A stretch of 6,370 nt of DNA. It comes from Candidatus Latescibacterota bacterium (GTDB lineage: Bacteria; Latescibacterota; UBA2968; GCA-2709665). The position numbers and the translations under genes were made by a program. Under the pieces are notes generated by a model that made no database searches, was not told the origin of the DNA, and saw only the letters and a list, made by a program, of their open reading frames with translations. Positions 1-5,078 of this stretch are shown in pieces (the stretch's first letter is position 1; every line of letters begins with the position of its first letter). Where the stretch lies: NCBI GenBank assembly GCA_030746455.1, contig JASLMQ010000061.1, positions 1-6,370 of the forward strand, in the 5' to 3' direction.

Positions 1-589
1 CGCGGGTGATCGAGGGGTTGGCGGACTTGCGGGACACCTTGTCCACTTCGTCCAGGTAGAGGATCCCCAGCTCGGCGCGAGAGACATCGTAGTCCGCGGC
101 CTGAAGCAGGCGGACAAGGATGTTCTCCACGTCTTCTCCCACATAGCCGGCCTCGGTGAGAATGGTGGCGTCGGCGATGGAGAAGGGGACCTGCAGGATA
201 CGCGCCAGCGTCTGTGCGAGCAGGGTCTTCCCGGTTCCCGTCGGGCCGACCAGGAGGATGTTGCTCTTGTCGAGCTCCACCTCGTCGGTCAGTACCTTGG
301 AGCGTATTCGCTTGTAGTGGTTGTACACGGCAACCGACAACGTGCGCTTCGCCACATCCTGTCCGATGACGTAGTCATCGAGCCGCTCCTTGATCTCCAG
401 GGGCTTGGGCAGTTCCTTCTGGAACGAGACGGGATGCTGCTTGGCGTCCTCGACCAGGACCTCATTGCACAGCTTGATGCAGTCGCTGCAGATCTGGACG
501 GAAGGTCCGTTGATGATCTTGTCGACCTGGTCCGCGCTCTTGCCGCAAAACGAGCAACGGAGATCTATGCGGGAGCCGCGCCTTTTCAT
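1..589 (-). CDS. clpX: ATP-dependent Clp protease ATP-binding subunit ClpX (N-terminal 196 residues, cut by window edge)
   Basis: ClpX is a cytoplasmic AAA+ unfoldase: its hexamer recognises substrates, unfolds them with ATP and threads them into ClpP. Translating the minus strand from 589 gives an open frame to the window edge. Visible in order: the N-terminal zinc-binding domain with cysteine pairs C12/C15 and C34/C37; the DDYVIGQ segment (71-77) that opens the AAA+ module; Walker A GPTGTGKT (115-122); the pore-1 loop GYVG (148-151); Walker [10 protein letters not shown] (176-184); then KSANPSITR at the cut. The sensor motifs, the IGF loop that docks on ClpP and the C-terminal domain lie outside. 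The start is fixed because the same frame has a stop at 608-610 and no other start between. No convincing Shine-Dalgarno precedes it. It lies 73 bases after the clpP stop, in the usual tig-clpP-clpX order, so co-transcription is likely. Identification is very secure; only the 3' part is missing. Confidence 0.97.
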   Translation of the reverse strand, partial: MKRRGSRIDLRCSFCGKSADQVDKIINGPSVQICSDCIKLCNEVLVEDAKQHPVSFQKELPKPLEIKERLDDYVIGQDVAKRTLSVAVYNHYKRIRSKVLTDEVELDKSNILLVGPTGTGKTLLAQTLARILQVPFSIADATILTEAGYVGEDVENILVRLLQAADYDVSRAELGILYLDEVDKVSRKSANPSITR

Positions 590-620
590 GCCGATTGGTT
601 GTCCAGATTAGGTCCCCAAC

Positions 621-638
621 CACGGTGGAAAGACCGTG
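621..638 (-). other. Small hairpin in the clpP-clpX gap
   Basis: CACGGT (621-626) and ACCGTG (633-638) are perfect inverted repeats around a 6-base loop, in the 73-base gap between the clpP stop and the clpX start. There is no T-run on the minus strand after the stem, so it does not look like an intrinsic terminator. It could be an mRNA processing or stability element, or chance. Confidence 0.3.
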
Positions 639-662
639 CCGCGGCCGAGGACTCGAGCTCGT

Positions 663-1277
663 CTACTCGTCGTCGTCGGGGATGTCTTCGGTTTCCTTGC
701 TGGGTACGAAGACCTCATCGATGAGTCCGTACTCCTTGGCTTCCTCGGCGGACATGAAGAAGTCGCGGTCCGTGTCTCTGGCGATCCGCTCCAGGGGCTG
801 CTCGGTCTTCTCCGCGAGGATCTCGTTCAGCTTGTCGCGCCACTGGAGGATCTCCTTGGCGTGACGTTCCACGTCCGACGCCTGGCCGCCGGCACCCCCC
901 ATCGGCTGATGGAGGAGGATTCTGGAATTGGGCAGCGCCCGGCGCTGGTCCTTGGTGCCCCCGGCGAGGAGCACGGCCGCCATACTGAAGGCCTGGCCGA
1001 CGCAGACGGTCTCGACATTGTTCGGGACGTACTGCATAGTGTCATAGATGGCCAGACCTGCTGTGATGCTTCCCCCCGGGGAGTTGATGTAGAGCCGGAT
1101 GGACTTGTCGGGGGTCTCAGAGCTGCAGAACAGCATCTGGGCGATCACGAGGTTGGCGATGACGTCGTTTATGGGGGTCCCGATGAAGATGATGTTGTCT
1201 CTCAACAGGCGCGAGAAGATGTCGTATGCCCGCTCACCACGCCCGGTCTGCTCCACAACCATAGGTACGAGTGCCAT
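663..1277 (-). CDS. clpP: ATP-dependent Clp protease proteolytic subunit ClpP
   Basis: ClpP is a serine peptidase (family S14) that forms a double-heptamer barrel in the cytoplasm and degrades proteins fed in by ClpX or ClpA/C. The 204-residue product matches the family's usual length of about 195-210. The catalytic triad is S98 in GQAFSMAA (94-101), H123 in LLHQPMGG (121-128) and D172 in DTDRDFF (168-174). The oxyanion-hole region NSPGGS (65-70) is also intact. The N-terminus [16 protein letters not shown] is close to the mature start of known ClpPs, so a long propeptide is unlikely. ATG at 1277 was chosen for that reason; ATG at codon 6 is a possible alternative. The best Shine-Dalgarno, GGAG at 1290-1293, is 12 bases upstream, which is long. 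The C-terminus ends in a short acidic tail (DDDE). The gene lies 107 bases after tig and 73 before clpX in the same orientation, as in many bacteria. Confidence 0.98.
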   Translation of the reverse strand: MALVPMVVEQTGRGERAYDIFSRLLRDNIIFIGTPINDVIANLVIAQMLFCSSETPDKSIRLYINSPGGSITAGLAIYDTMQYVPNNVETVCVGQAFSMAAVLLAGGTKDQRRALPNSRILLHQPMGGAGGQASDVERHAKEILQWRDKLNEILAEKTEQPLERIARDTDRDFFMSAEEAKEYGLIDEVFVPSKETEDIPDDDE

Positions 1278-1322
1278 AGACTTACCGTTCTCCGGATCTC
1301 AGGTCTGGTAGGATATCTCGTG

Positions 1323-1343
1323 GCAGGTCCGGCGGGATCCTGC
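1323..1343 (-). other. Imperfect hairpin in the tig-clpP gap
   Basis: GCAGG (1323-1327) pairs with CCTGC (1339-1343) and TCC (1328-1330) with GGA (1335-1337), leaving one bulged T (1338) and a 4-base loop. It lies in the 107-base gap between the tig stop and clpP. No T-run follows on the minus strand, so it is not a standard terminator. It could partly attenuate read-through or be an RNA-processing site, or it could be chance. No second promoter for clpP is evident in this gap. Confidence 0.25.
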
Positions 1344-1384
1344 GTCGGGGTTCGTCGGCCGCGCCCCCGCCCGGCCGCCAGGTT

Positions 1385-2671
1385 CTATGATTCGGTGACT
1401 TCCTCCACGTCCTCGACCTTGGCCACTTCGACGAGGAGGTCCATCGTCTTTTCCTCCAGTAGCTCGGAGTTCATCCGTCCCAGCTGCCCGGAGGTCTGGA
1501 GCGCCTGCCGAAGTCGCTCAACCTCGATTTTCGAGTGCTCCGATATGGTCTCGATACGCTTGCTGCGGTCTTCGTCCGTAACCTCGATTCCTTCCTGCTC
1601 GGCCACGGCCTCCAGGAGGAGATACCGTTTCACGCTCCGAAGGGCGGTATCCCGGCCTTCCGTCCGAACGGCCTCCTCGTCGATGTCGTGGTCGTGCCCC
1701 TGATGCTCCTTGCGCATGCCCTCGATCATGGCATCCAGGTAGTTCTCGACCATACTGTCGGGGACCTCGAAGCTGTTCTCCCGGATCAGGCCGTCGATGA
1801 TGTTCTCCTCCAATCGCCTGCGGGTGGCCCGGTCGGAGCGGGTCTGAAGGTCTTCGCCGATGCGTGCCTTGAGATCCGTAAAGGACTCGAACTCGCCCAT
1901 GTCCTTGGCGAACTCGTCGTCGAGCTCGGGGAGCTTGCGCTCCCGGATCTCCTTGGCATCCACCTGGAAGTAGACCTCTTTCCCGGCCCTTTCGGGGTCG
2001 CTGTCGTCTTCCTGGTGCGCGAGCTGCACGCGGCGACTCTCGCCGGCCGAGATCCCCACCAGCTGGTTGTCGAGGTCGTGGTTGAGGGTGCTGGGACCCC
2101 CGATCTGAAGGGGACGATCTTCCTGACGCCTGCCGACGAGGGGAACACCCGATTCGTCCAGTTCCTGGAGGTCCACTAGAAGCACATCGCCTAGCTCGGC
2201 AGGCCTGTCGACCGCCTCCTCCGTGGCGCTCTGGTCCTGCAGGAGCGCCACCTGCTCGTCGATGTGTGACTCCTCGACCTTGAACACCGGTCGCGTGACC
2301 TGCAGGCCCTTGTAGCCCTGGACCTGTATCTCGGGCTTGACGTCCACGGAGGCCTTGAACTTCAGCGGCTGGCCCTCGTCGTAGTCCATTTCCTCGATGG
2401 TGGCCTGGGAGATGGGATGGAGATCCTCAGCGTCGCTGGCCTCCCGGTAGAACTCCTGCATCAGTTCCTGCAGGACCTCTCCGCGTATGGCCTCGCCGAA
2501 CTGTGCCTTGACCAGCTTGGCGGGCACCTTACCCTTGCGGAAGCCGGGTATTTTTAGTGTCTTGCCGTAACTCCTGTAGGCCGCTTCCAGCCGTTTTTCG
2601 ACGTCCGCGCAGGGCACCTCCACCTCGAGGGTCCGCCGCCAACCTCCTGACTCCGAAACCTGAACCTTCAT
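1385..2671 (-). CDS. tig: Trigger factor (ribosome-associated chaperone)
   Basis: Trigger factor binds the ribosome near the exit tunnel and shields nascent chains. The 428-residue product has the family's usual length (about 430). The ribosome-binding domain (about 1-115) carries the signature GFRKGKVP at 43-50. A PPIase-like domain follows (about 158-243), then the C-terminal chaperone arms, opening with the typical KLPELDDEFAKDMG (246-259) and including a His/Asp-rich patch (EHQGHDHDIDEE). The PPIase domain looks degenerate: where E. coli has the FKBP-like segment GFEDGIKG this protein has DLDNQLVG (199-206), and the FPEEY segment is replaced by HQEDD (219-223), so the aromatic pocket seems lost. 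Chaperone function should not depend on it. A full AGGAGG Shine-Dalgarno precedes the ATG but only 3 bases away. Transcription is probably from the strong promoter at 2746-2774. It heads the tig-clpP-clpX operon. Confidence 0.97.
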   Translation of the reverse strand: MKVQVSESGGWRRTLEVEVPCADVEKRLEAAYRSYGKTLKIPGFRKGKVPAKLVKAQFGEAIRGEVLQELMQEFYREASDAEDLHPISQATIEEMDYDEGQPLKFKASVDVKPEIQVQGYKGLQVTRPVFKVEESHIDEQVALLQDQSATEEAVDRPAELGDVLLVDLQELDESGVPLVGRRQEDRPLQIGGPSTLNHDLDNQLVGISAGESRRVQLAHQEDDSDPERAGKEVYFQVDAKEIRERKLPELDDEFAKDMGEFESFTDLKARIGEDLQTRSDRATRRRLEENIIDGLIRENSFEVPDSMVENYLDAMIEGMRKEHQGHDHDIDEEAVRTEGRDTALRSVKRYLLLEAVAEQEGIEVTDEDRSKRIETISEHSKIEVERLRQALQTSGQLGRMNSELLEEKTMDLLVEVAKVEDVEEVTES

Positions 2672-2674
2672 CGT

Positions 2675-2680
2675 CCTCCT
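2675..2680 (-). promoter_or_regulatory. Shine-Dalgarno of tig, unusually close to the start
   Basis: The minus strand reads AGGAGG, ACG, ATG: a full consensus ribosome-binding site separated from the start codon by only 3 bases, shorter than the usual 5-9. The start is still preferred because MKVQVSESGG matches the normal N-terminus of trigger factor, and no nearby downstream start would keep the first beta strand. Confidence 0.6.
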
Positions 2681-2745
2681 TGCCCTTCCTCGACTTCGTG
2701 GTCGTCCGCACGGTGCGGCCGTCGATCGTCCCGGCCCGAAGGGGA

Positions 2746-2774
2746 ATGATACATAATTGGCCCGGATTTGTCAA
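2746..2774 (-). promoter_or_regulatory. Sigma70-type promoter for the tig-clpP-clpX operon
   Basis: On the minus strand a perfect -35 hexamer TTGACA (2769-2774) is followed by a 17-base spacer and TATCAT (2746-2751), which differs from the TATAAT consensus at one base. The predicted start site is near 2739, giving a leader of about 68 bases before the tig ATG. The AT-rich patch stands out against GC-rich surroundings. The six-base direct repeat GGCCAA occurs on the minus strand at 2780-2785 and 2757-2762, flanking the -35 box; whether a regulator uses it cannot be told. Confidence 0.85.
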
Positions 2775-2970
2775 TCAAGTTGGCCGTGTCAGAAGTCATC
2801 GAAAAACAAGGAGAATCGGCTGTTGTGGACCGTCGTTGTGGCGGGACTCCGTGCGCATTTTTCCCTTGTTGCCTCCAGGGATGTTTCCCATCTTGACCCC
2901 GCACCTCAGAGGGCGCGGCAAGCGGGAGGCCGGCCCCCCACTCGGGGACCCCAAGCGGAGCGAAGGCCCG
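2775..2970. other. Divergent intergenic region upstream of the hydrolase-like gene
   Basis: This stretch lies between the tig promoter and the plus-strand gene starting at 2971. I find no convincing plus-strand sigma70 promoter in it. The hydrolase frame stays open through it with an earlier ATG at 2881, but the encoded segment (MFPILTPHLRG onward, 30 residues) has no recognisable domain or signal-peptide character, so I treat it as leader. A short GC hairpin, CCCC (2936-2939) with GGGG (2944-2947), and the weak Shine-Dalgarno elements GGAG (2957-2960) and AAGG (2963-2966) lie just before the chosen start. Confidence 0.5.
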
Positions 2971-3990
2971 ATGTCGAACTGGATCTGGCTGCACCCGAAG
3001 CCCGGAGAAGACGACGAGACCTGGAAACGGAGGTTCGGTCGATTTCGAGAGGCCGATATCGGGGGTGCTCTGACCTGCGTGTCGAATGGACGTGAGGGCC
3101 TGTACCGGAGCGGACACCTGCCGGTGGGGGCTCCCCTGCTCGACGACCTGCTGCCGCTGGCGGAGGCGGAGGGCATCGCGCTGCACGCCTGGATTGTCAC
3201 GCTCCGGTGCAACGTCCCCGGAGTTCAGGCGTCGCATCCGGACTGGTACAGCGTGAGCCGAAACGGCGCGTCCTCGCTGGACCGACCCCCCTACATCCCC
3301 TCCTATCAGTGGCTGTGCCCGACCCGTCCCGAGGTCGTCGAATTCGTCAGAGCCACCGTGACGGAGCTGGCCGAGTACGGGGAGCTGGGTGGGATCCATC
3401 TCGACTACATCCGTCATCCCGACGTCATCCTTCCCGAGGCGCTCCAGCCCAAGTACGACCTGGTTCAGGACCGCGAGTACCCGGAGTTCGACTTCTGCTA
3501 CTGCGAGGTCTGTCGCGAGGCCTTTCGCGAGCAGACGGGGGTAGACGTCCTGGAGATGGATGATCCGACATCGGACGACGCCTGGCGCGAGTTCCGGTTC
3601 GAGGGCATCCGGCAGATGGTGTCGGCCGCTGCCGAGGAGGTACGCGCCCGGGGCAAGCAGGTCTCCGCGGCGGTGTTCGCGACGCCGGATCTCGCGCGGA
3701 CCTATGTGCGGCAGGACTGGCCCAGCTGGGACCTGGATGCCGTCTTCCCGATGATCTATCACCAGTACTATGCCAGGCCCGAGCCCTGGATCGGGTCGGC
3801 CACGCGCGAGGGCGTCGAGGCGCTGGCGGGCCGATTTCCCCTTTACTCGGGTCTCTTTATCCCGGCGCTCGACGTGGGGGCCCTACAGGAGGCCGTGGAC
3901 CTGGCGCTGGAGAACGGGGCCCAGGGCGTGTGCTTCTTCAGCTATGGAGCGATGACAGAGGCGCACTGGGAGTCACTTGGGAAGGCGTGA
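2971..3990 (+). CDS. GHL10-type (DUF187-like) glycoside-hydrolase-like TIM-barrel protein
   Basis: The 339-residue product looks like the GHL10/DUF187 group of predicted glycoside hydrolases, a TIM-barrel fold whose substrates are mostly unknown. Supporting segments: an N-terminal strand MSNWIWLHP with the following helix; LHAWIVTL (71-78), a typical barrel strand; the core signature GGIHLDYIRHP (140-150), whose D145 is a candidate catalytic or substrate-binding acid; DAVFPMIYHQYY (256-267); and GAQGVCFFSYGAM (316-328) near the last strand. A compact cysteine cluster, C176, C178 and C181 in CYCEVCREAF, follows the signature and could bind a metal. There is no signal peptide, so it should be cytoplasmic, unlike many exported relatives. 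ATG 2971 was chosen because family-like sequence begins there; an in-frame ATG at 2881 is the alternative. The isomerase-like gene begins 21 bases after its stop, implying one operon and a shared sugar or glycoside substrate. Family is fairly sure; reaction and substrate are not known. Confidence 0.8.
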   Translation: MSNWIWLHPKPGEDDETWKRRFGRFREADIGGALTCVSNGREGLYRSGHLPVGAPLLDDLLPLAEAEGIALHAWIVTLRCNVPGVQASHPDWYSVSRNGASSLDRPPYIPSYQWLCPTRPEVVEFVRATVTELAEYGELGGIHLDYIRHPDVILPEALQPKYDLVQDREYPEFDFCYCEVCREAFREQTGVDVLEMDDPTSDDAWREFRFEGIRQMVSAAAEEVRARGKQVSAAVFATPDLARTYVRQDWPSWDLDAVFPMIYHQYYARPEPWIGSATREGVEALAGRFPLYSGLFIPALDVGALQEAVDLALENGAQGVCFFSYGAMTEAHWESLGKA

Positions 3991-4011
3991 GCCGGGTGAG
4001 GAGACGGACCC

Positions 4012-4806
4012 ATGAGGGCCGGATTCTGCACCAACGCGTTCGGAAAGGCCCAGAAGGCCATGGAGGCGTGCATCCCTGAGCTCGGCCGGCTGGGATACGA
4101 TTGCCTGGAGTTCTGGGATCAGTACCTGACGAATGCGAATCTGGGGTGGGTGAAGGAGACGGTGGCGGCGCACGGGATGGAGATCGTGCAGGTGTGCCCC
4201 TACTTCGACTTCACGACGAGCGAGGAGACGTGGGCGCAGAGCCTGCGCGATGCCGAGCGTCACATCGGGTATGCGGTCGAGCTGGAGTGTCCGTTCGTTC
4301 GGACCTACACCGGCAATGTGGGGAGCGCGGATGCGTCGCCCGAGCAATGGCGGGCCTGCGTGGAGGGTCTCAAGAGGATCTGCGAGATGGGCGCGGAACG
4401 GGGGATCGGTTTCCCCCTGGAGACCCACCAGGTCATCCACTCAGGACCGAACCTGACCGATACCAGCGAAACGACGCTCAGGCTTCTGGACGACGTGGGA
4501 ATGGACAACCTGCAGGTGAATCTCCAGACGCCTCTTCTGAACGAGACGGTGTTCCAAACCGCGGAGCAGCTCGGGGAGCACGTCGTTCACCTGCACGCCC
4601 ACAACTGGATCGAGGAATGGCCCAGGTTGACGTTCCTGGACTCGGGTGACGTCGATTTCGGGGCGTTTCTGCGTGTTCTGAGGGCGAAAGGGTTCGACGG
4701 GGTCATCTCGATAGAGCACGGGAACCACCACCCGCCGTACGAGACTGCCGGGCACGAGATCGGATATCTAAAGGGGTTGATCGCCGACCTGGAGGGAGGC
4801 CGATGA
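4012..4806 (+). CDS. Sugar phosphate isomerase/epimerase family protein (xylose isomerase-like TIM barrel)
   Basis: The 264-residue product fits the AP-endonuclease-2 / xylose-isomerase-like TIM-barrel superfamily (PF01261), whose members mostly isomerise or epimerise sugars, keto-sugars or inositol derivatives with a divalent metal. Visible landmarks: the N-terminal strand MRAGFCTNAFG; GYDCLEFW (28-35) with E33; FVRTYTGNVG (95-104); FPLETHQ (134-140) with E137 as probable metal ligand; VNLQT (169-173), where many relatives carry a metal-binding Asp; HLHAHNW (193-199) with candidate ligand H195; and SIEHG (233-237) with E235 as the last ligand. Length is normal. A good Shine-Dalgarno GAGGAG lies 8 bases before the ATG, and the gene follows the hydrolase-like gene by 21 bases, so the two are probably co-transcribed and act on the same substrate family. 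A terminator-like hairpin lies about 30 bases after the stop. No signal peptide: cytoplasmic. Superfamily is secure; the substrate cannot be named. Confidence 0.87.
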   Translation: MRAGFCTNAFGKAQKAMEACIPELGRLGYDCLEFWDQYLTNANLGWVKETVAAHGMEIVQVCPYFDFTTSEETWAQSLRDAERHIGYAVELECPFVRTYTGNVGSADASPEQWRACVEGLKRICEMGAERGIGFPLETHQVIHSGPNLTDTSETTLRLLDDVGMDNLQVNLQTPLLNETVFQTAEQLGEHVVHLHAHNWIEEWPRLTFLDSGDVDFGAFLRVLRAKGFDGVISIEHGNHHPPYETAGHEIGYLKGLIADLEGGR

Positions 4807-4836
4807 AGTTGGTGAGGAGAGAACCGGACGTCCTGC

Positions 4837-4868
4837 GGGCGCGGGGTGCATTCCGCGCTTGACATTTT
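4837..4868 (+). terminator. Probable intrinsic terminator after the isomerase-like gene
   Basis: GCGCGG (4839-4844) and CCGCGC (4853-4858) form a perfect 6-bp GC stem, extendable by G-U pairs inside (4845-4846 with 4851-4852) and outside (4837-4838 with 4859-4860), leaving a TGCA loop. The tail reads TTGACATTTT, an interrupted T-run, so termination may be partial. Its place about 30 bases after the isomerase stop supports the role and suggests the membrane-protein gene has its own promoter or relies on read-through. Confidence 0.55.
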
Positions 4869-4896
4869 CCCAGCAATGACGCAGCCTTACGGTGCG

Positions 4897-4918
4897 AGGC
4901 TTAGAAGATCAGAAGCCT
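4897..4918 (+). repeat. Inverted repeat AGGCTT / AAGCCT
   Basis: AGGCTT (4897-4902) and AAGCCT (4913-4918) are perfect inverted repeats around a 10-base spacer. They lie after the terminator-like hairpin and directly before the 9-base-period tract. No T-run follows on either strand. It could be one end of a small interspersed element together with that tract, or an operator half-site pair; the function is unknown. Confidence 0.4.
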
Positions 4919-4920
4919 GA

Positions 4921-4956
4921 ACCACAGAGAACTCAGAGGACATAGAGAAAGCACAG
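4921..4956 (+). repeat. Short 9-base-period tandem repeat
   Basis: Three consecutive 9-mers, ACCACAGAG, AACTCAGAG and GACATAGAG, share a core ending in AGAG (NNCNNAGAG), and a fourth degenerate unit AAAGCACAG follows. From memory, similar ACCACAGAG-type tracts recur between genes in many environmental bacterial genomes, sometimes beside GxxExxY-type genes; no such gene is visible here. The tract lies in the non-coding gap between the isomerase-like and membrane-protein genes. Not a CRISPR: the units are too short and there are no spacers. Confidence 0.55.
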
Positions 4957-4990
4957 ACCGGGACAGGCGGGAAGTACCAGTAGGAGCTTG

Positions 4991-5036
4991 CCCCACGCTG
5001 TGGTGGAAGAATGTGGGGTGTGGGTCCTGAGCCCAC
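4991..5036 (+). promoter_or_regulatory. Two tandem hairpins in the leader of the membrane-protein gene
   Basis: CCCCAC (4991-4996) can pair with GTGGGG (5013-5018), and GTGGG (5020-5024) with CCCAC (5032-5036). The arms are so alike that swapped pairings are also possible (4992-4996 with 5020-5024, or 5013-5017 with 5032-5036), so the RNA could switch between folds. There is no T-run, so this is not a terminator. It ends about 25 bases before the Shine-Dalgarno. It may be an RNA regulatory element or a binding site for a dimeric protein; no known riboswitch class is recognised. Confidence 0.4.
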
Positions 5037-5060
5037 GGGGGCCGGTGGATCCCGAGATAT

Positions 5061-5071
5061 GGAGGAGGAGG
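5061..5071 (+). promoter_or_regulatory. Strong Shine-Dalgarno of the membrane-protein gene
   Basis: GGAGGAGGAGG ends 7 bases before ATG 5079, giving overlapping consensus sites at ideal spacing. It decides the start: an ATG at 5059 lies in another frame. It also implies efficient translation if the message is made. Confidence 0.8.
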
Positions 5072-5078
5072 CACTTGT

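Noticed and set aside
636..1703. A 355-codon open frame on the plus strand
   Set aside because: It is antisense to clpP and the 3' part of tig, both of which have intact conserved motifs. Its translation resembles no protein family and is typical of GC-rich shadow frames.
2557..2970. N-terminal extension of the hydrolase-like protein upstream of 2971
   Set aside because: The frame is open, but the segment overlaps the antisense start of tig and its promoter and has no family-like sequence. The recognisable protein begins at M2971.
2668..3762. A 364-codon open frame on the minus strand
   Set aside because: It runs antisense through the hydrolase-like gene and into the tig leader, is rich in Arg, Pro and Gly, shows no domain, and would conflict with the strong tig promoter.
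4803..4862. A 19-codon frame whose ATG overlaps the isomerase stop (ATGA)
   Set aside because: The overlap looks like translational coupling, but the peptide is very short, has no recognisable feature, and ends inside the terminator-like hairpin.
4859..4864. TTGACA as the -35 box of a promoter for the membrane-protein gene
   Set aside because: No -10-like sequence occurs 16-18 bases downstream (4882-4887 reads CAGCCT), and the hexamer lies in the tail of the terminator-like hairpin.
4921..4956. The 9-base repeats as a CRISPR remnant
   Set aside because: CRISPR repeats are much longer and separated by unique spacers. These are contiguous 9-mers, and no cas-like gene is present.
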